DNA from: an uncultured Alphaproteobacteria bacterium
GTDB taxonomy: Bacteria; Pseudomonadota; Alphaproteobacteria; Caulobacterales; Caulobacteraceae
Length of the DNA stretch: 12,267 bases
Assembly (NCBI GenBank): GCA_903928755.1
Contig: CAIYSH010000178.1
Span: 1-12,267, forward strand
Direction of reading: 5' to 3'
Shown in pieces: positions 1 to 7,184 of this stretch. Below the pieces are notes generated by a model that worked only from the letters and a program-made list of their open reading frames with translations, ran no database searches and was not told where the DNA came from. The translations under genes and the position numbers were made by a program. How positions within the stretch are numbered: the stretch's first letter is position 1; every line of letters begins with the position of its first letter.

Positions 1-173
1 AGTTCGACAATGACCTTGTCCTGACCCTCGCCGCCTACAATGCCGGCCCTGCCGCTGTGCAAAGATACGGCGGCATTCCGCCCTATCGCGAAACCCGCGC
101 CTATGTCGCCGCCATTCTTGCAAGACTGGCAGCGACGGAAGCTTCAACCCTTGTCACCCGGAATCGACCATGA
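1..173 (+). CDS. Lytic transglycosylase (VirB1-like), 3' end only
   Basis: The frame beginning at base 3 is open from the left edge to the TGA at 171-173 and gives the last 56 residues of a protein whose start lies outside the window. The segment AAYNAGPAAVQRYGGIPPY followed by ETRAYV is the C-terminal hallmark of the SLT (goose-lysozyme-like) transglycosylase domain, which cleaves peptidoglycan glycan strands in the periplasm. The catalytic Glu would lie upstream and cannot be seen. The stop overlaps the virB2 start (ATGA, 170-173), so the gene belongs to the secretion operon and probably fills the VirB1 role of opening the wall for the apparatus. The visible part resembles general SLT enzymes more than the classical Agrobacterium VirB1 tail, so I give no symbol. 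Family assignment is firm; the VirB1 role is inferred from position. Confidence 0.88.
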   Translation, partial: FDNDLVLTLAAYNAGPAAVQRYGGIPPYRETRAYVAAILARLAATEASTLVTRNRP

Positions 174-478
174 TCCGCCGCATATCCTTGGGGCTTGCTG
201 TCTCCACCCTGGCCACGACCGCTTCGGCCCAGGCTGTTGCCACGGACCCGGCAGGGTCCTCGCCCCTGGTTGCGGCCCTCGGCTGGGTCCAGGGGACATT
301 GCTTGGAAACCTGGCCACGACGGCAGCAGTCATTGCGGTCGCGGTGGTCGGCTTCATGATGCTGACCGGGCGCATCGAGTGGCGTCGTGGCCTGACTGTG
401 GTCATCGGCTGCTTCGTGATTTTCGGCGCGGCCGCGATTGTCGCCGGGATCCGCTCCCTGGCGGGTGGATTGCACTAG
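170..478 (+). CDS. virB2: VirB2 family type IV secretion pilin
   Basis: This 102-residue protein has the layout of the VirB2/TrbC pilin family. It has a Sec signal peptide with a basic start (MIRR), a hydrophobic core and a likely cleavage after Ala20 (TTASA/QAVA). Two hydrophobic helices follow, roughly residues 45-67 and 76-95, joined by a short basic loop (GRIEWRRG). In the family the processed subunit sits in the inner membrane with the loop on the cytoplasmic side and is extracted to build the pilus. The ATG at 170 overlaps the stop of the transglycosylase gene, and no strong Shine-Dalgarno is visible, so translational coupling is likely. Sequence conservation in this family is low; the call rests on size, topology and its place directly before virB3-virB4. 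Confidence 0.9.
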   Translation: MIRRISLGLAVSTLATTASAQAVATDPAGSSPLVAALGWVQGTLLGNLATTAAVIAVAVVGFMMLTGRIEWRRGLTVVIGCFVIFGAAAIVAGIRSLAGGLH

Positions 479-481
479 GCC

Positions 482-766
482 ATGGCTTCCCTTCAGTCGG
501 ATCCGATTTTCAGCGCCCTGACCCGCCCACAGATGATCGGGGGCGTGACCTATACCTGGGCCGTTTTCAACCTGATCGTCACCCTTGAGGGGTTTCTGAT
601 TACCCGGTCCTTCTGGGTTTTCCTGCTGGCCCTGGCGCTTCACGGGATCGGCTATGTGGGGTGCATCAACGAGCCGCGGTTTTTTGACCTCTGGATTACC
701 CGGCTGAGCCGCTGTCCCCGTGTGCCGAACCATGGGTTCTGGCGCGCGAATGCCTACAGACCCTGA
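482..766 (+). CDS. virB3: VirB3 family inner-membrane T4SS protein
   Basis: This 94-residue protein carries the VirB3 signature: DP at residues 7-8, LTRPQM at 13-18, then a hydrophobic stretch of about residues 20-60 that can form one or two membrane helices, followed by EPRFFDLW at 64-71. VirB3 is a small inner-membrane component that works closely with the VirB4 ATPase and in some systems is fused to it. The start lies 3 bases after the virB2 stop. The TGA at 764-766 shares its final A with the virB4 ATG (TGATG), so the two genes are coupled. Length is normal for the family. No domain is missing and there is no sign of a fusion. Confidence 0.93.
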   Translation: MASLQSDPIFSALTRPQMIGGVTYTWAVFNLIVTLEGFLITRSFWVFLLALALHGIGYVGCINEPRFFDLWITRLSRCPRVPNHGFWRANAYRP

Positions 767-3144
767 TGGCAACCCTGTTCTCGACACAGGCCTCCAGGCT
801 GCTCGCCCCCAAGGAGGTCGAGATAGGCGACCGGCTGCCCTATGTCGGACACCTGGATGCCCAGACCCTGAAGACCCGAGACGGTCTGCTGGTCCAGGTT
901 CTCAAGCTGCAGGGTTTTCCTGCGGAAACCTCTGACGATGATGAGCTGAACTATCGGAAGTCCGTGCGTGAGACGCTTCTGCGCGGGGCCGCATCTTCCC
1001 GCCTGGCCATCTACCATCATGTGATCCGGCGAAGGGTTCAGCCGGTGCCACAGGCGGGGCCCGATCAACCTTTCTGCGCGACCCTTGACGCGGCCTGGCA
1101 GTCCAGGCTCGCCAGCCGTCGGCTCTACGTCAATGACATCTACCTGACCCTTGTCAGCCGCCCCCTTCAGGGGACCGCCGGAATTCTGGCCGGGCTGTTC
1201 GGCAAGGGTAAGGGCAGCATAGAGAACCAGGACCGGCAGCTGCGACAGCTCCATGCCCTGCGTGAGACCTTCCAGTCTGCCCTGGCACATTACGGACCGC
1301 GGACCCTTGCCCTGTATCAGGGGAAGGGCGGCCTCTGTTCAGAGCCTGCGGAGTTTCTGGCCCATCTCACAAATGGGGAACCTGCAAGGGTTCTCGCGCC
1401 TTCCGGGGACCTGGGTCGCGCCATTGCCGGGCGAAGGTTGAGCTTCGGGCTCGATGCCATGGAGTTCGGGGCAGGGGGGCCTTGGTCAACCACCTTCGGT
1501 GCCATGGTTTCCCTCAAGGACTATCCCGCAAGGTCAAGTCCCGGCATGCTGGACGGCGTCCTGCGACTTCCCCACGAAATGGTCCTCACGGAAAGTTTCG
1601 GATTTGTGGACCGTCAGGTCTCCCTGGACCGTATGGGCCTCGCCCTGCGTCGGCTGAGGGCGGCTGAGGATGATGCCGTCAGCCTGCGGTCCGAGCTTGC
1701 CGCCGCCCAGGATGAGGTTGGTGCCGGCCGTGCCGTCTATGGCGAGCATCACCTGAGTTTCCTGGCCAGGGCAGACACCCTGGAAGACCTGGATCAGGCC
1801 GTCGCAGGGATACAGTCGGCCCTTGGCGAGGCGGGTGCCATCTCAGTGCGCGAGGACGTCAATCTGGAGCCGGCCTTCTGGGCACAGTTTCCGGGGAATT
1901 TCACCTTCATCGCCCGGCGTGCCCTGGTCTCGGTTGCCAATTTTGCCAGCCTCGCCAGTCTGCACAACCAGCCGCCCGGTCAGACGCAGAACCTGCACTG
2001 GGGGGCACCGGTGGCCCTGCTTGAGACAACGTCTTATGGCCCTTATGCCTTCAATTTCCACAATGGGGATCTGGGCAATTTTTCGGTCATCGGACCCTCC
2101 GGTTCCGGCAAGACGGCGCTCCTGACCTTCCTGACGGCTCAGGCCCAGCGGTTCAATCCACGTGTGGCCTATTTTGACAAGGACAGGGGCGCAGAGGCCT
2201 TCATCCGGGCCATTGGCGGCAGGTATGATGTCCTGACGCCAGGCACGGCATCGGGGTTCAATCCCCTGGCACTTCCCGATACCGGAGAAAACCGGGCGTT
2301 TCTCGCCGAATGGCTGGGGACCCTGCTCAAGGGCGATGGCGCGGTGCTCGATGCCCAGGATCGCGAGACGATCGCCGATGCCCTTGACGCCAGCTATGCC
2401 CAGCCCCCCGCCCTGCGGCGTCTGAAATACCTGCGGGACCTGTTCCGGGGTGGTCGCCGGCCAGCTGCAGGGGATCTGGCTTCCCGCCTGGCGGCCTGGT
2501 GCGAGGGAGGAGAGCATGCCTGGCTCTTCGACAACGACCTGGACCTGCTGGATGATGCGGCGCGTGTCGTCGGGTTCGACATGACCCGTCTGCTGGATTT
2601 TCCCACCATCCGCACACCGGCCATGATGTACCTGTTCCACAGGGTGGAGCAGAGGCTGGATGGATCACCTGCCATGATCCTGGTGGATGAAGGCTGGAAG
2701 GCACTTGATGATGACGTCTTTGCCCGCCGGATCAAGGACTGGGAAAAGACCATCCGCAAGCGCAACGGCCTGGTGGGCTTCTGCACCCAGAGCGCATCTG
2801 ATGCCCTGGAAAGCCGTATCGCGTCGGCCATCGTCGAGCAGTCGGCTACCCAGATCTTCTTCCCCAATCCCAGAGCCCGCGCCGTCGACTATGTCGACGG
2901 ATTCGGGCTGACCGAGCATGAACTGTCCCTGGTTCAGACCCTGCCCGACACCTCCCGTTGTTTTCTGGTAAAGCAGGCTGAAAGCAGTGTGGTCGCGCGC
3001 CTGGACCTGACCGGCATGACAGGTGAATTGCGGGTTCTGGCGGGAACCGAGCGCAGCATCCGGCGGCTGGATGCCTTGCGGGCAAGACTGGGCGACGATC
3101 CGGCCGACTGGCTGGAACCCTTCATGACCGGGGCCAATCCATGA
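766..3144 (+). CDS. virB4: VirB4 type IV secretion ATPase
   Basis: The 792-residue product has the usual VirB4 length and architecture: an N-terminal CagE/TrbE/VirB domain over roughly the first half, then a RecA-like ATPase. Walker A is GPSGSGKT at residues 443-450. Walker B is MILVDEGW at 637-644, with D641 and E642. Further typical segments are GFCTQSASDALES and IFFPNPRA in the C-terminal third. In the family this ATPase sits at the cytoplasmic base of the secretion channel and drives pilus assembly and substrate transport with VirB11. The start at 766 is chosen because it overlaps the virB3 stop by one base; no good Shine-Dalgarno is seen, which fits coupled translation. The end overlaps the virB6 start (ATGA, 3141-3144), so no virB5 gene lies between them. 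All key nucleotide-binding residues are present. Confidence 0.97.
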   Translation: MATLFSTQASRLLAPKEVEIGDRLPYVGHLDAQTLKTRDGLLVQVLKLQGFPAETSDDDELNYRKSVRETLLRGAASSRLAIYHHVIRRRVQPVPQAGPDQPFCATLDAAWQSRLASRRLYVNDIYLTLVSRPLQGTAGILAGLFGKGKGSIENQDRQLRQLHALRETFQSALAHYGPRTLALYQGKGGLCSEPAEFLAHLTNGEPARVLAPSGDLGRAIAGRRLSFGLDAMEFGAGGPWSTTFGAMVSLKDYPARSSPGMLDGVLRLPHEMVLTESFGFVDRQVSLDRMGLALRRLRAAEDDAVSLRSELAAAQDEVGAGRAVYGEHHLSFLARADTLEDLDQAVAGIQSALGEAGAISVREDVNLEPAFWAQFPGNFTFIARRALVSVANFASLASLHNQPPGQTQNLHWGAPVALLETTSYGPYAFNFHNGDLGNFSVIGPSGSGKTALLTFLTAQAQRFNPRVAYFDKDRGAEAFIRAIGGRYDVLTPGTASGFNPLALPDTGENRAFLAEWLGTLLKGDGAVLDAQDRETIADALDASYAQPPALRRLKYLRDLFRGGRRPAAGDLASRLAAWCEGGEHAWLFDNDLDLLDDAARVVGFDMTRLLDFPTIRTPAMMYLFHRVEQRLDGSPAMILVDEGWKALDDDVFARRIKDWEKTIRKRNGLVGFCTQSASDALESRIASAIVEQSATQIFFPNPRARAVDYVDGFGLTEHELSLVQTLPDTSRCFLVKQAESSVVARLDLTGMTGELRVLAGTERSIRRLDALRARLGDDPADWLEPFMTGANP

Positions 3145-4283
3145 CCGGGGCCTGCCTCATGGCTCCTGAACTCGGATCGATCCGCGCTGTTCTGGGTGCC
3201 GTTGACTGCAATACCCGGGACTTTGCCCAGCGGGGTTATGTGGCCCTGGCCGGGTCGCCGGAGTTCCAGACCGGGCTGACCATCGCCCTGACCATCTATG
3301 TCGCGGCCATTGGGTATCGTCTGTTGCTGGCCCCCGATGGGGCGAGGCTGTCCGATGCGCCCCGTATGGCGCTGAAGGTCGGTGCCATCCTGGCCATGGT
3401 GACCAACTGGAGCCTGTTCCAGACCCTGGTTTTCGATGTCGCGGCAAAGGCACCGGGCCAACTGGCCAGGCTGATTTCGGGGCCATCGGTCGGGGGCGCG
3501 GAGGGACTTGCCGATCCGGTTGGACAGTTGCAGGTCCTCTACGATCAGCTCACCGCAGCGTCTTCGGCTTTTGCAGCCGGTCTCAAGACGCCTGGCGCGG
3601 TGCGGTTTGCCGCTGCGGCCCAGTCCCTGGCTTCCGCCGCTGACAGCCTTTTGATCCTGACGACCGGCATGCTGGCGGCCTGTGCCCTGCTGGTCGGGGT
3701 GCTGACCGCCATCGGGCCCGTTTTCGTGGCGCTTTTCCTGTTCGACGCGACGCGGGAACTGGCCCTCGGCTGGGTCCGTGCCATGGTCGCCACAGCCGTC
3801 TCCACCCTGTTGATCTGGACCCTGGTCTTCCTGGAGCTGTCTGCCATGACCCCCTGGCTTGCGACCCTTGTCCAGCAGGCCCAGACCAACACGCTGAACG
3901 TAAACACCGCGATCAGTGCCTCTACCCTGGTCTATGTCTTTGTGGTGGGTCAGGTGGCGGTCGTGCTCGCTGCCATGATCATTGCCATAGCCTTTCGGCC
4001 GCCGACTTTTTTTGGAGCGCCTGCTTCCGGAAGGACGACGTCAGGACCTGGCCGGAGTGATCCTGCCGTGCATCCGACTTCCGTCAACCAGACCCTCACC
4101 TCGCGGGCAGGCCTGCTGGCCGACCGCATGCGGGGAGAGTCCATTGGCCGAGCAGAAACGGCCGCACCTGTCCGCAGGCCCGGCGCGGCGCGGGGTGAGG
4201 TGGCGAACTCCGGGTCGGTATCGGACTATCGTCGCCCGTCGCCGGGTGGTGCGCCGCGCGGCACCAGAGAGGTTTTGCAATGA
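3141..4283 (+). CDS. virB6: VirB6/TrbL family polytopic inner-membrane protein
   Basis: The 380-residue product has five or six hydrophobic segments, at about residues 44-64, 79-100, 171-203 (long, possibly two helices), 215-235 and 262-287. The VirB6 core pattern runs from GP at 192-193 through LFLFDATREL to W211. VirB6 proteins form part of the inner-membrane channel. The loop between residues 100 and 170 is Ala-rich and probably periplasmic. After the last helix comes a tail of about 93 residues rich in Arg, Gly, Pro and Ser, without an obvious domain, ending near RGTREVLQ. The first ATG overlaps the virB4 stop; a second in-frame ATG at 3159 (Met7) is possible. The stop overlaps the virB9 ATG, so the virB8 gene usually found in this neighbourhood is not here. 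The family is clear from topology, motif and context. Confidence 0.9.
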   Translation: MTGACLMAPELGSIRAVLGAVDCNTRDFAQRGYVALAGSPEFQTGLTIALTIYVAAIGYRLLLAPDGARLSDAPRMALKVGAILAMVTNWSLFQTLVFDVAAKAPGQLARLISGPSVGGAEGLADPVGQLQVLYDQLTAASSAFAAGLKTPGAVRFAAAAQSLASAADSLLILTTGMLAACALLVGVLTAIGPVFVALFLFDATRELALGWVRAMVATAVSTLLIWTLVFLELSAMTPWLATLVQQAQTNTLNVNTAISASTLVYVFVVGQVAVVLAAMIIAIAFRPPTFFGAPASGRTTSGPGRSDPAVHPTSVNQTLTSRAGLLADRMRGESIGRAETAAPVRRPGAARGEVANSGSVSDYRRPSPGGAPRGTREVLQ

Positions 4284-5065
4284 CGTTCCGGCGATACCTT
4301 CCCGCGGTCACTGTCGCGCTTTGTCTTGGAGCCTCCAGCGCCATGGCGGCGGTCGAACCCATGCCTGGCCCCGGCGACCCCCGCCTGCGGGAGGTCTGGG
4401 ACGATCCCCATCAGGTGGTCACAGTCCGTGCTGCCCTGGGTTATCAGCTGACCATAGAGTTCGATCCGGCCGAGCGTATCCAGAATGTCGCCATCGGCGA
4501 CTCCCTGGGCTGGCAGGTGGTGCCCAGCCGCCAGGCCAATCTGCTGTTCCTCAAACCGATGGATCGCGCACCGCCGACCAATATGGAGGTCGTCACCAGC
4601 CTGCGCCGCTATGCCTTCGAGCTTGTGGTCCGGACCGATGCCGGAAAACGCGGTGCGGCGGCCGTGACCTACAATCTCAGATTCCTCTATGCGCCTGCCG
4701 AGGCCCCTGTGGTCACAATGCTTCCGGTCCAACCGCCCCCGCAGGATGTGAACCACGCCTACAGTTACCAGGGCTCCCGGGCCAATCTGCCACAGCGGGT
4801 TTTTGACGACGGCGAAGCGACCTATTTCCAGTTCGCGCCGGGGGGCGCGGTGCCGGCGATTTTCGCAACCGAGGCCGATCATTCCGAAGCCGTTGTGAAC
4901 AGCCATACACGGGATGGCTACACGGTCGTGGATCGGCTCGCCCCCGGCTTTGTCCTGCGCAATGGAACGGAAGAAACCCGGCTGTTCAATGACGGCTATA
5001 GGACAGCTGAACCCGGGCCCTTGAGCCCGCAACCCAGACCCAAATCATCATGGTGGCGGAAATGA
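4280..5065 (+). CDS. virB9: VirB9 outer-membrane core component
   Basis: The 261-residue product begins with a Sec signal peptide ending near AMA/A (residues 21-24). The mature part starts with DPR (33-35), which is typical of VirB9. The N-terminal domain shows IQNVAIGDSLGW (67-78) and LLFLKP followed by TNMEV. The C-terminal domain shows VFDDGEATYFQF (174-185), the part that in known structures packs against VirB7 and VirB10 in the outer-membrane ring. Cys15 lies inside the hydrophobic core of the signal and does not sit in a convincing lipobox, so this is not a VirB7-like lipoprotein. A good Shine-Dalgarno (GAGAGG, 4267-4272, 7 bases before the ATG) supports the start, which also overlaps the virB6 stop. 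The short tail after residue 240 is Pro-rich and basic. Confidence 0.95.
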   Translation: MTFRRYLPAVTVALCLGASSAMAAVEPMPGPGDPRLREVWDDPHQVVTVRAALGYQLTIEFDPAERIQNVAIGDSLGWQVVPSRQANLLFLKPMDRAPPTNMEVVTSLRRYAFELVVRTDAGKRGAAAVTYNLRFLYAPAEAPVVTMLPVQPPPQDVNHAYSYQGSRANLPQRVFDDGEATYFQFAPGGAVPAIFATEADHSEAVVNSHTRDGYTVVDRLAPGFVLRNGTEETRLFNDGYRTAEPGPLSPQPRPKSSWWRK

Positions 5066-6126
5066 AGCCTTCGCCGGACCTTCAGCCATCCAGTGCGGTC
5101 TTTGATCGGGCCAACCAGCTTGTGCCGCAGGTAACCCAGCCGACCTCGCCCTGGACCATGGTCCTGGGACTGGTGGGTGCAGGGATACTGGGCGTGATCA
5201 CCTTTGCATCCCTCAGCGCCAGCCGCGAGGCCCGGGCCCAGACGCAGCGACCGGTCCAGTCTGCACCCCCGGTGCCGTCCGCGACTCCGGCATTCGCTCC
5301 GCCGGCCCCACCGCCTGCCGTCGCACCGGCGACCATGCCGACTGCCCCGCCGCAGCCCGCCCCTACCGCGGTGGTCATTCCGGAAAATGATCCCGCCCGC
5401 CGTCTGCGCGCCCCTGCGCTTGTGGTCGACCTTGCTGAAACCACCTTGGGCACTGCCTCTGGCAGCCCGGCGGCGAAGGCCGGATCTGATCCGGTGGAAC
5501 CCAATGCCACGGCTGAGGAACGCTTCGCGGCACGGGTGGGTGCCGGGGGTGTTGAAACGGCCCGGGCGACCCGTCTTCGGGATCTTTCCAGGGTTGCGCC
5601 CCAGGGCACGCTGATCCCGGCAGTCCTTGAAACAGCCATCAACTCCGACCTGCCGGGTGCTGCGCGGGCCGTGGTCAGCCAGGATGTGCGCGGCTTCGAC
5701 GGGGCCCAGGTCCTGATACCCAGGGGGTCAAAGCTGTTTGGCCAGTACCGCAGCGGCGTCGCCTATGCCCAGACACGGGCCTTTGTGATCTGGTCGCGGA
5801 TCCTGACCCCTGAGGGTGTTTCCATCGAGATCGGCTCCCCCTCGACCGATCCGCTGGGCCGCGGCGGGCTTGAGGGCCAGACTGATACGCATTTCAGGGA
5901 AAGGTTCGGCGGTGCCATTTTGCTGTCCGTCCTGAATACTGCCGTCGCTGCGGCATCCCCCCAGGGGCCCAGCACCGCCATCAGTATTGGGGGTGCCGAT
6001 GCGGCCTCCCGGTTTGCCCCCCAGGCCCAGAACATTCCTGTGACGATCAAGGTCAAGCAGGGGACTCCGCTTCAGGTCCTGCTGACCCGGGATCTCGACT
6101 TCACCACGGTGGCCCCGAGACCATGA
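5062..6126 (+). CDS. virB10: VirB10 inner/outer membrane-spanning core protein
   Basis: I take the ATG at 5062, giving 354 residues, because it forms the ATGA overlap with the virB9 stop seen at most junctions in this operon. An in-frame ATG at 5050 would add only four residues and has no ribosome-binding site. The protein has a short cytoplasmic N-terminus, one membrane helix at about 31-51, then a Pro/Ala-rich stretch of about 64-105 that would cross the periplasm. The C-terminal TrbI/VirB10 domain starts near GTLIPAVLETAI (182-193) and continues through VLIPRGSKLFGQY and GGAILLSVL. In the family this domain lines the outer-membrane pore, and the protein links inner-membrane ATP use to the outer ring. 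It is complete, slightly shorter than Agrobacterium VirB10, and overlaps virB11 by four bases. Confidence 0.96.
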   Translation: MKPSPDLQPSSAVFDRANQLVPQVTQPTSPWTMVLGLVGAGILGVITFASLSASREARAQTQRPVQSAPPVPSATPAFAPPAPPPAVAPATMPTAPPQPAPTAVVIPENDPARRLRAPALVVDLAETTLGTASGSPAAKAGSDPVEPNATAEERFAARVGAGGVETARATRLRDLSRVAPQGTLIPAVLETAINSDLPGAARAVVSQDVRGFDGAQVLIPRGSKLFGQYRSGVAYAQTRAFVIWSRILTPEGVSIEIGSPSTDPLGRGGLEGQTDTHFRERFGGAILLSVLNTAVAAASPQGPSTAISIGGADAASRFAPQAQNIPVTIKVKQGTPLQVLLTRDLDFTTVAPRP

Positions 6127-7097
6127 GCATGGCACCCTATCTGGATGCCTATCTGACGCCGCTGAAGCCCTGGCTTGAGCGGTCGGATGTCACGGATATC
6201 CTGGTGAACCAGCCCGGCGAGGTCTGGGTCGAGACGGCTGGGGGCGTCATGTCCCGGGAGGCTGCGCCAGATCTTACCGAAGTGGTCCTCGGACGGTTGG
6301 CGCGACAGGTTGCGGCCGCCAGCCATCAAGGTGTCAGCCGTGAGCGGCCACTGCTGTCTGCAACCCTGGCCGACGGCGCCAGGATTCAGGTGATCGCGCC
6401 CCCGGCAACCCGTGGGGGTCTTGTTCTTGCCGTCCGCAGGCAGGCGATCGCTGACCTGACCCTGACCGACCTGGCAGGGGCGGGGCTCTTCAGCGCGTCC
6501 CGCACGGATTCAGTGGTGGCTGGAACAGATGCTCGCCTGCAGGAAATACTGGCCGCCAATGACTTTGAGGGTTTTCTGAGGGCTGCCGTAAAGGCCAGGA
6601 AATCAATCGTCATCAGTGGCGGGGCCGGGGCCGGAAAGACGACCCTGCTCAATGCCCTCCTGAAGGAAGTGGGCCCTGAGGAGCGTCTCATTGCCATCGA
6701 AGATGCGCCGGAAATCAGGCTTGAACATGATAACAGTGTGGGCCTTGTGGCGGTTCGCGGTGAGCAGGGAGAGGCGCGGGTCACGGCGGAAGACCTTCTG
6801 GCCGCCAGCCTGCGCATGCGGCCCGACCGGATCCTGCTTGGAGAACTGCGCGGTGCCGAGGCTTTTTCCTTCCTGAGAGCCGTCAACAGCGGCCATCCCG
6901 GGTCACTGACAACCGTGCATGCGGATTCGGCAGCTGGAGCCCTGGACCAGATTGCCCTTCTGGCCATGACCAGCGGTCTTGATCTGGGCTGGCTCCATCT
7001 GCAGACCTATGTCCGGCAGATTGTCGATGTGGTGGTCCAGGTGGAAAAAACCTCATCGGGACGCCGGGTCTCCGAGATTGTCTTCGGTCGTGCCTGA
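6123..7097 (+). CDS. virB11: VirB11 hexameric traffic ATPase
   Basis: The 324-residue product matches the VirB11/PulE secretion ATPase family in length and motifs. The N-terminal domain starts near WLERSDVTDILVN. The C-terminal RecA domain has Walker A GGAGAGKT (166-173), an Asp-box region near AIEDAPEI, Walker B RILLGE (236-241) and a His box GHPGSLTTVHADS with H258 and H266. These proteins form cytoplasmic hexamers docking on VirB4 and help switch the apparatus between pilus assembly and export. The ATG overlaps the virB10 stop (ATGA, 6123-6126). It is the last gene of the visible block: the next gene begins 87 bases later with its own ribosome-binding site and an unrelated function. No virD4 follows. 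All key residues are intact. Confidence 0.97.
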   Translation: MSMAPYLDAYLTPLKPWLERSDVTDILVNQPGEVWVETAGGVMSREAAPDLTEVVLGRLARQVAAASHQGVSRERPLLSATLADGARIQVIAPPATRGGLVLAVRRQAIADLTLTDLAGAGLFSASRTDSVVAGTDARLQEILAANDFEGFLRAAVKARKSIVISGGAGAGKTTLLNALLKEVGPEERLIAIEDAPEIRLEHDNSVGLVAVRGEQGEARVTAEDLLAASLRMRPDRILLGELRGAEAFSFLRAVNSGHPGSLTTVHADSAAGALDQIALLAMTSGLDLGWLHLQTYVRQIVDVVVQVEKTSSGRRVSEIVFGRA

Positions 7098-7184
7098 CCT
7101 GTCGTCGGGATGTCACGAGCCCTTGTAAACATATTGCAGACCATAGGATGGTCGAGGGCCGAACGCTTCGGGAGGATTAAGTCG
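7098..7184 (+). promoter_or_regulatory. Leader between virB11 and the DUF1800 gene, with hairpin and Shine-Dalgarno
   Basis: This 87-base gap separates the secretion operon from the next unit. A strong Shine-Dalgarno GGAGG lies at 7171-7175, nine bases before the ATG at 7185. Directly upstream is a perfect 5-bp inverted repeat, CCGAA-CGC-TTCGG (7159-7171), whose last G is the first base of the Shine-Dalgarno, so the hairpin could slightly mask it. Bases 7121-7148 are more AT-rich than their surroundings (CTTGTAAACATATTGC) and are the likeliest place for a promoter, but I find no convincing paired -35 and -10 boxes. No T-tract terminator for the virB operon is visible, so read-through is possible. 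Confidence 0.35.

Noticed and set aside
1843..2640. Minus-strand open frame of 265 codons inside virB4
   Set aside because: It is antisense to the ATPase domain of virB4, which is certain from its Walker motifs. The minus-strand translation has no recognisable features.
4012..4806. Plus-strand open frame of 264 codons spanning the virB6/virB9 junction
   Set aside because: It was considered as a candidate for the missing VirB8. Its composition (Arg, Pro, Gly and Cys scattered, no membrane helix near the N-terminus) is that of an out-of-frame shadow, and virB6 and virB9 occupy the same bases in another frame.
7110..7184. Earlier in-frame ATG for the DUF1800 gene
   Set aside because: It would place 25 residues before the lipoprotein signal and has no Shine-Dalgarno, whereas the ATG at 7185 has GGAGG at a good distance.
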